From Membranipora membranacea (taxonomy: Eukaryota; Bryozoa; Gymnolaemata; Cheilostomatida; Membraniporidae), in NCBI GenBank assembly GCA_914767715.1, contig OU612075.1, forward strand, positions 5,334,001 through 5,398,000: a stretch of 64,000 nt of DNA, read 5' to 3'. The position numbers and the translations under genes are program-made. The notes beneath the pieces were generated by a model. It had not been told where the DNA came from, made no database searches, and saw only the letters and a list, made by a program, of their open reading frames with translations. This document shows positions 1 to 11,167 of the stretch, piece by piece; the stretch's first letter is position 1, and each line of letters begins with the position of its first letter.

Positions 1-735
1 TAAAGTGCAAGAATTCACATGTCCAGCTTAATTTTAGAAATGGCAGATTATTAACTTTAGAGATATGACCTCATTTTTGACTCCAATTACACTCTTTGTT
101 ATGTAACAGTGTTGGAAGGTAGACATCTACTAAGTCACATCATCCATTTTTTTGACACTCAAAGCACTCCAGAGCCTCACTCACTCACCTTTTACTCTTC
201 ACTAGAAAAACAAAATCAAACAAAATTAACGAAGCACAACATGGGCACACCATTGTAAACTAAGAAGAAATAGTTTTTTTTATTAAATTGACTACTCTGA
301 TTTTTTTGTAAAATAATTGAAGTCTTGCTTAGTAATGTCAATAAATGACGTCATCATTTTTGACTAGTAAGACAATAATAACATCACTAATTCAGCTTGG
401 TCGTCAATTTCATACCATGTTTTTGATGATCATTTTTCGCAAACTTATCGCTACATTGCCAAATAGGTGATAATGCTGAGAGATTCAACTCATTGGTTTC
501 CTGCTGTTATACAGAATTCTATAGGCACAACATTTTCAGAGTGGCAGCAGTAGTCTAAGAAGAGCTTTTTTACTAACCACCACAGTTCCAGTTTGACGCC
601 TGGTAGATTACCGGGATCAGGAAGAAGCTAACAACATAAAGGAGGGGGAAATTGGCAAATATAAGGGGTCATTTTTGTTCTGGGGTAGTCAGGGAGGCAC
701 TCAGCCTAGAAAGCTAAATACAGCAGCCTAAAACA
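1..735. other. Intergenic DNA, no gene seen
   Basis: No open frame, splice pattern or repeat that I recognise. AT-rich unique-looking sequence left of the duplicated block that begins near 1.15 kb. Confidence 0.5.
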
Positions 736-1010
736 CTATAATTGATTAATCCATTTCAGAATCAGCTCCTCTGGGATTTCAATTTGCTAACTGGGGAAGA
801 GTTTACAGCACCCCTCCTGCTAATGCTTCAGACACTCCTCTGACTTTTGCTTCCTCTACTGTTTTTTCTAAACTATAATTGATTAATCCGTTAAGAATCA
901 GCTCCTCTGGGATTTCCATTTGCTAATTGGGGAAGAGTTTACAGTACCCCTCCTGCTAATGCTTCAGACACTCCTCTGACTTTTGCTTCCCCTACCGCTT
1001 TTCTAAACTA
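736..1010. repeat. Two-copy ~137-bp direct tandem repeat
   Basis: Two head-to-tail copies (736-872 and 873-about 1010). Each begins CTATAATTGATTAATCC and runs through the same pyrimidine-rich segment to a TTTTCTAAA end, with only a few substitutions and small indels. Not coding in any consistent frame. Confidence 0.85.
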
Positions 1011-1234
1011 CACCCCTGTGTTGTAATCATGACAAATCTTTATCTTGACTGGGCTAGCCCCAGTAACAGTCAATAGATCTGACCATAACCCCGACTGACA
1101 CAACGGAAACTATTCTGTAAGTGGAAAATCGCCGGGTTTCAATACAGCTGTATTTGAGAAAGAACAGAAACTACTGCCTTTAGCTGTTTTTTCTCAAGCA
1201 ATTAATGCTGGCAGAATGACATGAAAAGGATGAC

Positions 1235-1390
1235 ACGGGAAAGGTATACACATAAGGGTGCTTGGGGCTGAAACAATCAACCTTTGAAAGCTTCCCCAGT
1301 GGGACTCAAACCTACAACACCCGCGGCATAAATCCCCTTGCAGTGAATAGCAAGCTTGCTATCCCATTGCTCCATGACTCAAAATGGATG
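1235..1390 (-). repeat. tRNA-derived SINE copy (family 1), decayed
   Basis: On the minus strand this matches the family seen at 32690-32820, 38711-38905, 39107-39290 and 41625-41755: a tRNA-like head with A-box and B-box, then a fixed tail that reads GGTATACAC near its end on the plus strand. The B-box here is degenerate (plus strand GGGACTCAAACC), so it is an old copy. Confidence 0.6.
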
Positions 1391-3582
1391 AGTAGCCTAT
1401 TGGTGATTGGTATTATACCGTTTTTTGGAGAAACTTTAAAAAGAATGTTCGTACCTGGGTACTTCAGTTTTGTTGACTTAACTGGCTTATTAGCGGTTTT
1501 TTGATATAGAGAACTGCTGGGCCATTATCAACCTTGGGCCATTTTAGGCGTTCTCCATCTGAAGAATAGACAGTAGGCTTATATATATATATATATATTC
1601 ATCAGTATGATCAAAGGAAAAAAAGAGACAAAGGTAACCTTTCAAATTGATGTTCTTCCTAACGACTAAATATCAAGTTTAACCATCAAAGAAATTCCGA
1701 TTTATGGGGTAATTGATATTGAATAGCAAACGGGTGGAACCAAGAGACAAACGGGGGTACACTGGCCAGGTGAATTTGTATATCCGATTATGCGTAGGTC
1801 CCAGTTCCAGTTTGAGTAATAAGAAGGCTGACAAAGGGACCTACAATTAAGGAACTTGATACATTCCATCCCTTGTGATGGGAATTGACTCATGGTGCTG
1901 CCGGTCAACCTGACCCAAAATCATCCCTATCACGACTAGTACCAGATATAACTCACCCTTCTTCACAGCTGCTCTATTTGGGGGTAGAGGCAATAAAGCA
2001 GGACGAGATAGCAATCCAAGCACAATTCGATAGAACTGTTTCCTTTGAAATTAAATGTACTATAATAGAGTATATTATTGATGCACTTCATTTCTATAAG
2101 AATCATATCCGTGAAGGTGAGATTAACCTTGATCAGGTACAAAAGAGGCATAATGCACTAAATACCGAATGAATTATGGCCAGGCATAGGTAGGTAGGTC
2201 TATGTGTGACAAACATTCATTGTAATTTCTATAGTTAGTGAATTTTGAAGGATTTTCGTCCATTAAATCAAAGACTGCAGGCACTATAACTATCATTGGA
2301 GATTCCCTTCTGTAGGCCTTCATCCTGACTCTGTGATATTATCATCAACGTGTGACACAAACATTCTTCTTGCAAAATAAGCAAGATTAGCATAATATAT
2401 GTTCTCTCAATTACCTTTAGTAAGGCCATCATATAAAATAAATTAGGAAAGGTTTAGTTGCCAAAAATAGCTTTGCGGCAATCAATTTGACAGTGATTAT
2501 TAATTATCATTTCATTGGTACCAATATTAATTTATTGGATAAACATGTACCAAACATTCACCTCAGAGATCGATCTAAGGTCATGTGATATGGTGTAGCC
2601 TCGTCACGTGGTCACAGCAGACGTGTGACATGCATAGGTATTGTTGGCCTTGTAGAATAAAGTTATTGTTCCCATATGTACCAAAATATCAAAATATGCA
2701 ATCAGGATATTGATCATTAAGTGTTTGGATTACTGAAGTCAGAGTCATGGTACAGACAGTAGATTTTGCTCGACATTGTAGGATTTTCAGTTCTATCTTC
2801 TAACCACCATCATACTTGCCAGTCAATTGGAAAAAAAATCTGAAGATTTTTTGGGAAAGGTTTGGGGTCTGGTAGATGCATAGGCAGGCAATTTCTTATA
2901 AAATACTTTCTTAGATGGTCTAAAACTGCATCTGGATTGTTACTCAAGAATCCTACAAATGAAAGTCATGAAAATTCAGCCTTGCAGATAAATATAGAAG
3001 TGAATAAACTTTCTGCTTTTTTGAAATCTCAGAATCTGAGGGATTTAATCCCATTGAATTCCTGATTTATAATAAGTACAAATAATTACTGCTAGAGTGT
3101 TTTCCATTTTTTTGTTTTCCTGCATTTTGACCTTCCAATTGTGAAAATTATTAAACATTCATGAAGAAAGAATTTAATATGGATGTGATCGCAATACGCA
3201 AGTTGTAATCAACACATTGCTAGAGACATACCATAAAACATGTAAAATCTGTATTATGCTTTTCAACAGAATCATTACATACAAGTTTCAAAAGATATCA
3301 TACTTTTTGTGTTAATACGTATATGTTTGAAGGTTTGAGAAAAGTATGTTGTTAATAACATCAGAGTGGGATGGCAAAAATAGTTAATCTAAATAGTATT
3401 ACGGATAAAGTACTTTGGCATTACTAGAATAGTGGCTGTTTATAAACACTGTTTAATTTGTAATGGCGCTTTTAGCAATATGAAATATCGGTAGCTAATA
3501 GTTTTTATCAACTGCAATATGGCCCTTGATCATGCGTTGAGGTAAAACACAGTAAAATAGATATCAAGCTAAGAAGTTAACG
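1391..3582. other. Downstream flank of pseudogene A, paralogous to 41.7-43.67 kb
   Basis: No gene. The block aligns in order with the flank downstream of gene B; for example the stretches near 2770-2820 and 43155-43210 share a long near-identical segment. This shows that A and B were duplicated together with several kilobases of flank. The open frame at 1885-2172 lies inside it and is not preserved in the paralogue, so I do not call it a gene. Confidence 0.6.
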
Positions 3583-6020
3583 CTAAGAAGTCAAGGCATC
3601 AGCAGGACAGGTGAATTCTTGCAAGCTTGGACAGCGTTCGGCGGCAGCAGCACTCAAGTTCTTACTGAATCGCATAGCTCTCTCACAACTCTTATCGTAT
3701 GCACATTGGAAGCATTTCTTGGCATCTTTGCAGTTTTCGCTAGCAAAATAAAGAAAGATAACATTAGAATGCAATATTTGTAAGTTTCAGCAGTAGGGAA
3801 GGCATCACTAGACATATTAATGGATGCAGATGATTGTTTTTTGTCTCTGTGCAATGCTGATTCAGATATTTTGATAATCTGGTAACGGGTAAATGGTTTC
3901 TTTTATGTATTGCCTTTCGAAATTAGTTTACATACTACTCCCTACCTTATTGGAAATCTAATGCACACAATTTCTTTTAAATTCCAACCTTTTCCTAGAA
4001 ATATATATATCTATATATATACTAGATGGAGATTTATTGAAATAGCCTACCTTTTCCAAGCCAATCTACTGGGCAGGGCTTAGCAACAGACAGTTTGTGA
4101 GCAACGTATCTAAAACTTGTCATCGTCCTTTCAACCAAGTCTTTGTCAACACAGATTGCTAAAATATCGGTGACTGCTTCGCCATACCTGCAAATTGAAA
4201 TAAGAACTGTCACCACCAACAAGAAAGCTTACAGTATGAATTTTACGGATCAATCGTCACAGCAACAATCAAATTTTCAAAAAGGCTATCAATGGATTAC
4301 TTGGTGCAGGCAGGTATATTCGTATTTTATGCATGTACCACAAATATGGATAGGATACGATTGATTCATAGCGGACAATTCCTACTTGTGCCTTTGAAAT
4401 TACGAAGGACTGATAAAAATACAGGGACAGAATAAGGGATGAACTCACATTGAGCAAGGAGTCTAAATTTTAGAGCTTTATTAAAACACCCTAAATCAGG
4501 TCAGTTAAATGTGTGACTGTTTCTTATCACCATATGCTACCTGCATGCTAGCCTGTTTTGTCAAGCATTGGTCTCACGGTTGGTTGTTTAAAATCCCAAT
4601 CCCTTCCCTCTTGTACATTAGGTAAAGCACACCTCCAACTAGATTTAATTCAGACTCAAATCAAACCAAGCTATATTCAATGCAGTCAAGTCAGCCTGAG
4701 GAAAACAGAAGTTAGATTCAATTCAGAATTTAAACAAGATTGTGAGTGGGGTTGGAATCAAATAATTCCATCTCCTACCTCCACAGAGAGCAGATTTCAC
4801 AGACTATGGCCTCCATCAATCAGGTTATAAAACTTACCCTGGGCAATCTCCTTTGCTGTCAAAGTCCATCGCTTCTTCAAAAAGTTCATTTATCACGACT
4901 TCACATACTGCAATTGATGATAAATATCAAAGTCACCAATGCTTGTTTTTTGTTTTAAAGGGCACCAGGGTTTCAAACAACTTCTCATTGATTAGTTGCA
5001 GATTGCACCTATGCATAGACAAAATCTAATTCAAATGATTTTTCAGCCATAATTCTTGTGAAACATGTCATCCATCAGGTTCTCAAACTCATCTGAAATA
5101 GAATCTCACAGAGCAGTTTCCTGATCCTGTTATATTTACTCTGTGCTTTGTCATTATTACAGCAATGTCTTGGAACCTCCCCTAAACTGAAGTGTTACCC
5201 AGCTTAGAGTCAGCAACTACATTGAATTTGTGCACCATGTCATGCACAAAGCTGATGCTGCCTAGCACATTCTTGACTACCCATTTATGCATTGCTGTGA
5301 AACTTTGGTTGCCCTTTAAATAAGAAGTCCCAACAGGAAGATTAGTATTTAAAATTTAGCTTGATGTGTAATGTTGGTATTAATGTGTGGCATCAATCTG
5401 TGAGCTTCTCAGTTTGGTCTTAAGCTATATATTCGTTCACCTGGAGTCCCACAGCCTTCACCTGCTACCTCCTGCGAGCTCTCACACACACAACTATCTA
5501 CACTAAATCTGAGTCCTGGAGGGCAGCTGTGAGTGTGTGTGAGTCCAGTAATGTTGTCAAACTGAGTAAAATTTTCACATTCCTCTTCCACCAATTGTAT
5601 GTATTCATTACCATTCCTTTGACACATGCAGTTATGTACTACAAAAGGTAGAATGAAGTATCACCTTCCACAGAATTGTTTTTCAGAATAAGAATGTGGC
5701 AATTTAGAATTCATCTTGTTCACCCTTAGTATAGTCATTAAATTGCTGCTGCATACATGTTTCTCGTCCAAAGACAGACAGCGAAAGGTCACAGACAAAT
5801 GCAGAGTGCTACGACAAAGCTTGAACAATGCTAATAAGCGTATGATTATCTTAAAGTATATGTATGGTAACGGTGACCTATTAGCGATTCTGTCAGAACG
5901 GGAGTCTGATTCAGTAACCCAAGTAGCATCTACCGAGAGAACAATGTAACACTTACCTTTCTTCAAAGTTAATGTAGATGATGGTTCAAATACTGCAGCA
6001 GTCAGTAGTCAGTAGTAAAT
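3583..6020 (-). pseudogene. Pseudogene A of the secreted 20-Cys CBM14-like family
   Basis: Paralogue of gene B. Exons read leftward: exon 1 remnant 5957-about 6020, exon 2 5441-5638 (198 nt), exon 3 4838-4907 (70 nt), exon 4 4051-4187 (137 nt), exon 6 3583-3739 (157 nt). These exons are open and keep splice signals. The gene is broken at both ends of its logic. About 50 bp that in B contain the ATG and start of the signal peptide are missing from exon 1. Exon 5 is absent because some 0.5 kb of B (about 44.8-45.34 kb) has no counterpart near 3940. Without exon 5, exon 4 (ending phase 1) cannot join exon 6 (starting phase 2) in frame. One Cys of the CBM14-like exon is also replaced. It could be a recent pseudogene or a source for exon-level conversion. 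Confidence 0.85.
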
Positions 6021-6209
6021 GAAAAAAAATCTGGCCAAAGGTCAGGATTAAGATAATATTTTCTAGTCATGATAAATGTCATGTGTGTGATTCATGGGTT
6101 TACTCACCTCTGATCTCCATGGTAAAAAAGGAAGACAATGAAGTGCTTTCCATTTATTAGACAAACAGTTTCATACCGATTTGAAGAGTAACCATAATAT
6201 ATACCTTTT

Positions 6210-6560
6210 TACAAGGCAACGACAATGATACCATGACATCCTTCTTTGTACATCAATGAGAGCTAAGATTTATTGTTATTTTTCAATTTGATAACCTCTA
6301 CTGAAGGTGTGGGTGTGGCTAGATCAGCCTACATCTAATTTTGGATTTCCTAACAAATCATCAACAGCAGGAGTTTTGAAAAGAAGGTACTAGGTGACCA
6401 GATGATTTTTTATCAGCGCGAAACTGCCCAATCATAGGTACGCATAAATATGTCTACTCTAAATTTGCAAATGCAACTTTGTAATGAGTGATAATACCAA
6501 AAAAATGAAGTCACCTTTTTTCTTGATTTTGCCATTATCAGATTGGATACATTTCTTAAT
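6210..6560. other. Upstream flank of pseudogene A
   Basis: No gene. Aligns with 47350-47690 upstream of gene B, and in part with 50150-50250 (direct) and 50570-50790 (inverted), so it is the shared promoter-side flank of the family. Confidence 0.55.
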
Positions 6561-7490
6561 CAATGGTTCGACCTCCAATAAATAATAATAATAAAAAGTT
6601 CTGTACAAGCTTAAGATACTTTGGCAGATTATTTGTATTGGTATTTTAAACATTGTTTGCTCTTCTCATATTTTGTACACACTTATTCATTCAAACTGCG
6701 GCCATAACTGAGGGCTCTTTCATATTACAGAGGTCTAAGACAAGGACTGGTTTATGAGTGCGTAGAGTGTAACAAACAAATAAGGGCTGTTGTCTTGCAT
6801 ATTATTGTATTCTTCCAACCTTGTAAAATCTAATGGTAAGACTTAACCTAGAGGTTGTTATTATGGGTCTTAGCTGAAATTGAGTCATTACAACAAAACA
6901 TGAGGCTATCAATCAAAATTAATCATTGATGAAAGGTCATCTTGGTTATTTAAGTCATTGTGGCAGCAGGACATGTAAATTCTTGTAAATGAGGCCAAAG
7001 TTCAGCTACAGCATCTCTCAGGTTGTTTTTTTATTAGAAATTCGACCTCAAATAACTACGGGTTTTGTACAAGTTTAAGAAACATCAGCAGATTATTCGG
7101 GTTGGTATTTCAAATTTTGTTTGCTTCTCATCTTTTGCGAACATAACTCACTCAAATATGACTGCTGCCATTTCTGAGGGCACTTTCATGGATTTGGATG
7201 ACTGCAATAAATGGTCAAAGTCAAGGACTAAGCGCGTAAGTGTTACAAACAAGTAAAGTTTTTTTCCTCTTGGATATTATTGTATTCTTCCAATCTTGTT
7301 AAAATTAATAGTGAGTTGTTAAATGGGTCTAAGCAGAAATTGAGTAATAAAAACAGAACGTAATGAGGTTATAAATCAAAGTTAATTATGAATGAAATTT
7401 TATCTTGGTTATTTAAGTCAATGTGGCAGCAGGACATGTAAATTCTTGTAAATGAGGACAAAGTTCAGCTACAGCATCTCTCAGGTTGTT
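6560..7490. repeat. ~465-bp tandem duplication carrying terminal-exon pieces
   Basis: 6560-7027 and 7030-7490 are diverged direct repeats. Both run from a stretch with GTACAAG-TTAAGA-type sequence through TATTATTGTATTCTTCCAA to the start of a terminal exon (exon 6). A third copy lies at 47690-48200 in front of pseudogene C. The left copy ends in a truncated exon 6 (about 6949-7020). Confidence 0.75.
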
Positions 7491-7574
7491 CTGAAATTCC
7501 TTGATAATCTGACAGCCTTTATTCTCAACACACCTCATGGGCTCATGCATCACTCTGCAGCTTTGGTGTTCTCA
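7413..7574 (-). pseudogene. Terminal exon (exon 6) of copy H, frameshifted
   Basis: The minus strand encodes the family's terminal motif (CPHLQEFTCP, then a stop at 7413-7415). An AG acceptor precedes GAGAAC at 7574. The exon is 162 nt, which does not satisfy the 1+3n rule of intact copies, and the frame breaks in its 5' third. It lies just downstream of the minisatellite and signal-peptide exon of copy H. Confidence 0.75.
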
Positions 7575-7615
7575 CTACCATAGAAAAGTTGGAGTTATCT
7601 ACTCTTGTTTGGCGT

Positions 7616-8438
7616 GTTGTCTGTGCTGGCTGTGCTGGCTGTGCTGGCTGTGCTGTCTGTGCTGTCTGTGCTGGCTGTGCTGCCTGTGCTTCCTGTGCTG
7701 GCTGTACTGGCTGTGTTGGCTGTGTATTATTGTGTTGGCTGTGTTGGCTGTGTAGGCTGTGTTGGCTGTGTTGGCTGTGTTGGCTGTGTTGGCTGTGTTG
7801 GCGGTGGTGTCTATGGTGTCTGTTGTGGCTGTGGCTGTGGCTGTGGCTGTGGCTGTGGCTGTGGCTGTGGCTGTGGCTGTGGCTGTGTTGGCTGTGTATT
7901 ATTGTGTTGGCTGTGTTGGCTGTGTTGGCTGTGTTCGATGTGTTGGCTGTGTTGGCTGTGTTGGCTGTGGCTGTGTTGGCTGGGTTGGCTATGGTGTCTG
8001 TGGTGTCTGTGGTGTCTGTGGTGTCTGTGGCGTCTGTGGCGGCTGTGTCGGCTGTGTCGGCTGTGTTGGCTGTGGCTGTGTTGGCTGTGTTGGCTGTGGT
8101 GTCTGTGGTGTCTGTGGTGTCTGTGGTGTCTGTGGTGTCTGTGTTGGCTGTGTTGGCTGTGTTGGCTGTGTTGGCTGTGGCTGTGTTGGCTGTGGTGTCT
8201 GTGCTGTCTGTGCTGTCTGTGGTGTCTGTGGTGTCTGTGGTGTCTGTGTTGGCTGTGTTGGCTGTGTTGGCTGTGTTGGCTGTGTTGGCTGTGGTTGCGT
8301 TGGCTGCGTTGGCTGCGTTGGCTGCGTTGGCTGCGTTGGCTGTGGTTGCGTTGGCTGCGTTGGCTGCGTTGGCTGCGTTGGCTGCGTTGGCTGCGTTGGC
8401 TGCGTTGGCTGCGTTGGCTGTGTTGGATGTGTTGCAAA
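7616..8438. repeat. Minisatellite of 9-bp units (TTGGCTGTG and variants)
   Basis: About 820 bp of tandem units based on TTGGCTGTG and TGGTGTCTG, with 6-bp variants (GGCTGT) and later TTGGCTGCG. Blocks of one variant alternate with blocks of another, giving higher-order structure. Nearly all changes keep a multiple of three, so several frames stay open on both strands. In the minus frame joined to the signal peptide it reads Thr-Gln-Pro and Thr-Pro-Gln repeats. Confidence 0.95.
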
Positions 8439-8501
8439 TGATGGCACCAACACAACGACTGTCATCAAAAGAATAACAAATTTTGCCAGTGTCGCATCCA
8501 T
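7989..8501 (-). CDS. Copy H: signal peptide fused to Thr-Gln-Pro repeat, 170 aa
   Basis: ATG at 8499-8501 starts a signal peptide (MDATLAKFVILLMTVVVLV) close to those of genes E and G. About 22 residues in, where E continues with a lysine-rich end and a GTAAG donor, this copy enters TQP repeats that stay open to a TAG at 7989-7991. The predicted product is secreted, rich in Thr, Gln and Pro, a possible O-glycosylated mucin-like segment, with no Cys after the signal. A CAG acceptor just before the ATG resembles the 5'-UTR intron site of the other copies. The repeat continues past the stop and the terminal exon beyond is frameshifted. It may therefore be a pseudogene with an expanded minisatellite, or a short novel secreted repeat protein. 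Confidence 0.55.
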   Translation of the reverse strand: MDATLAKFVILLMTVVVLVPSFATHPTQPTQPTQPTQPTQPTQPTQPTQPTQPQPTQPTQPTQPTQPTQPQPTQPTQPTQPTQPTQTPQTPQTPQTAQTAQTPQPTQPQPTQPTQPTQPTQTPQTPQTPQTPQTPQPTQPTQPQPTQPTQPTQPPQTPQTPQTPQTPQTP

Positions 8502-8520
8502 TATAACCGAAATTGGTACC

Positions 8521-9925
8521 TGAAATAAAATTTGAAACATTTAGATAAAATCAGATGTCATAGTTCAATCTTCAAAATATCACATTTAAAGACTTACTTT
8601 GAGGCTGCTATTGTATCACATCTTATTTTCCATATTTTATTCTATCACGTGAGCGATTCCCAGCTTTAGAATCCAAATATTGAGGAAGTTATGGTATCTC
8701 AAACTTTCAAGGTGAACACTTTCAAATGGCATTGGGAATCAGCGGGCACACCTTGTGGGACCTAACAACACGTCATGCTTAATATTATATACTAATAGAT
8801 AGGATGAGGTCAAGATGGCTACCAGTTTGGAAAGATTTTAGTTCTCAAAATTCTTAATCATTTTCCTAAGTTTTATCATCAAATTCTTATCAATCAACAA
8901 CAAACCGCTGCGAGGCTGAGGCATAATTATACTGATGAGATCATCATCAAACTACTTGAAGCCTACTGCCAGTACTCCCATTTGATTTATCCCTGTTTAT
9001 GTAAGTTTTGTACACATACAATTGAAGCTATTAATATAATCCTATAATCTTATAGAAATAACCATAAATGTGTAATATGTGTAAGATTTACTTGACCACA
9101 TGTTCTGGCACTCTTCTCTTGCTCCTACAAACGTGCCAGTTGTAATAACCGGCAACTGGCGCTATTAATACAATCTTATAGAAATAACCATAATTGTGTA
9201 ATATGTGTGAGATTTTGATTTGAAGTTCAATAACCAGACCAGTTTGTACGGAGTATAAGATGATGTTAGAAGTGTTATTGCTCAGGTGGGGTCTCTGGGA
9301 GCCATTGGCATTAAATGATCAAACACACAGTAACATGAGTGTTCAATAATGTAACTCCACTAACTCGTGTTGCGGCCATCTGAGCACTTAGACTATGGTG
9401 TTGGTGATGAAAGAAATGAGGGGGGGGGGGGATGATATCTAATCAAATATTACAGATCATTTCAGTTTTTGTGCTGTGAGTCTATATTTCTGTAATATCT
9501 ACAGTTATCCTCTGCAGAAACCCCATTATGAAGATGAGAATTAATATTTGATTTTTATTACATCAAAATATTGATAATTAAAATGTTTAAATAGTCCCAA
9601 GTAAAATCGAAAAAGGGTCTTAGTCATTATCAGATCAGATTATTATAATCCACTTACAGAACTATAAACCTGCCATATTATTGTATTGATCTTGATCGAA
9701 GCACACAGCTGTGACCTCAGTAATTGTTAGTCATTTCGTTAATGGTTCTTAAGTGTTTGTATTTTGTTATTCACAGGGGAAGATGAACATTTTTTCTACC
9801 ACTGTTGATTAAATGGTTTACTAAAATCAGGGGAGCTTATCACACACCATATGGTTGGACAGCGGATATCAGTTGTCTTTGATGTGCGCCAGCAATTACT
9901 GCGCAAGATTGCTCTTTGTTTGTAA
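8521..9925. other. Intergenic DNA with a small diverged repeat
   Basis: No gene. Two similar stretches (about 9030-9095 and 9160-9215) share AATCTTATAGAAATAACCAT. A run of eleven or so G lies at 9420-9430. The segment 9790-9925 aligns with 27400-27680 and provides the target of the LINE insertion. Confidence 0.5.
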
Positions 9926-10128
9926 ACTTGTCGCTTCAACAGGCTGACTGACCAAAAACCAGCTCTCTCAGTTTTAAGTACTTCCATCTATCAAATCAGC
10001 TCAAATCATTTACCTTCTACACTCACTAGTGGATTAAATACCAGAGAACACTCAGAGGACATTCTTATCCATCAGTACTGCCTCAGTGAAGATATTTCCA
10101 GGTTGAAGTATCAAAGCAGCTCACTCTT

Positions 10129-10779
10129 ATGTCAACAGGAAGGGTAAGTCAAGGCAAGATAACTCTTAATTACAGTCGTGATGTTTTGCTACAATTCTCT
10201 AACCACAAATGTTTTGACACTGTGAAAAGCATAGCACCTCACATTCCATCAGCCTTAGTACACCGACAACGGGGCAAACGTGGAGGTAAGAATAGAAAAG
10301 CTCTGTCTACTGGCTCCCTGCTTGCTACTGCAGGATCAATAAACAATAAAGGTGACGAACTTGCTGCTCTAATTAATTACCGTTATGCATATAAGAATTC
10401 TAGTGCAATCGCTATAACAGAGACCTGGCTTCATCAAGATATGTCATCCACCTCTTTGCAGTATATATCCCACCTGATGCTGACAAGAAAGCTGCCGCTG
10501 ATAAAATTGATGGTTTTGTTGAAACTTGTGTAATCAACCACCCAGACTCGGCCATAATAATTGTTGGCGATTTTAACAAGGCAAAACTTAAGTCACAACT
10601 GTTCCAACACATCACAATAAATACCAGAGAGGATCGCCCATTGGACTTGCGCTACTCAAACTTAAAATATGCATTTAAGCCTTACAAACTCCCACCACTT
10701 GGCTCATCAGACCATAACGCTGTGCAGTTGGTCCCGACATATGTACCAAAGCACCGTAAACAAAAGAAACAGAAGGTCA
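10129..10779 (+). pseudogene. LINE endonuclease domain, internally deleted
   Basis: Reading across frameshifts gives NYSRDVLLQFS, ITETWL, then YIPPDADK, GDFN and GSSDHN, the order found in APE-type endonucleases of CR1/Rex1-like LINEs. The normal stretch of many tens of residues between ETWL and YIPP is missing: only a few codons separate them (10425-10475). GDFN is at about 10568 and the SDHN motif at about 10707. The reading frame ends where the MITE inserts at 10788. Confidence 0.8.
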
Positions 10780-10787
10780 CCAAGCAG

Positions 10788-11159
10788 CAGTGGCGTATAT
10801 TACCACTCACGGCCCACAAAATTTCGTGAGTGGCTGAATAGCTCAGTGTGTAGAGCGTCCGACTTATAATCACTGTTAATAAGATTGTTGTGGGTTCGAA
10901 TCCCATCAAGGTCAGTTTTTTTTTCAAATGGGTGCTTTAAAACTGGAGTATTTTTACCGTAATCTTCTTCTGCTATTGAGTTGTTTTCTGAAAGTACCCA
11001 ACAGCTCAGTGAGCTATTGAAATAACTCTCTGCTTGCACTATTTTGCTACCGATATGCAAAAATTTCCGCTTAAGCGCCCCTCCCACACCCTCCCCGCCA
11101 CGCCTACGGCTCATCTCTGAAAAGTCAGGGAGTGAAATTTTTTAGAATATACGCCCCTG
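10788..11159 (+). mobile_element. hAT-type MITE with internal tRNA-like promoter, copy 1
   Basis: Ends are CAGTGGCGTATATTA on the left and, inverted, CAGGGGCGTATATTC on the right. Exact 8-bp target duplications CCAAGCAG lie at 10780-10787 and 11160-11167. CA-starting inverted ends with 8-bp duplications are typical of hAT elements. No transposase is present. The left third contains a tRNA-like segment with A-box at about 10839-10855 and B-box GGTTCGAATCC at 10893-10903. Other copies lie at 29573-29843 and 48578-48953. Confidence 0.9.
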
Positions 11160-11167
11160 CCAAGCAG

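Noticed and set aside
1885-2172. 95-codon open frame
   Set aside because: The paralogous stretch at 42380-42650 does not keep the frame, and no splice or domain evidence exists.
7589-8523. Long plus-strand open frames through the minisatellite (Leu/Ala/Val, Val-Gly-Cys or Trp-Leu-Cys repeats)
   Set aside because: They are antisense by-products of a repeat with a period divisible by three. Only the minus frame is joined to a signal peptide matching the family.
10830-10913. tRNA gene
   Set aside because: A- and B-boxes are present but the segment lies inside a MITE, is repeated in its other copies and does not give a sound cloverleaf; treated as tRNA-derived.
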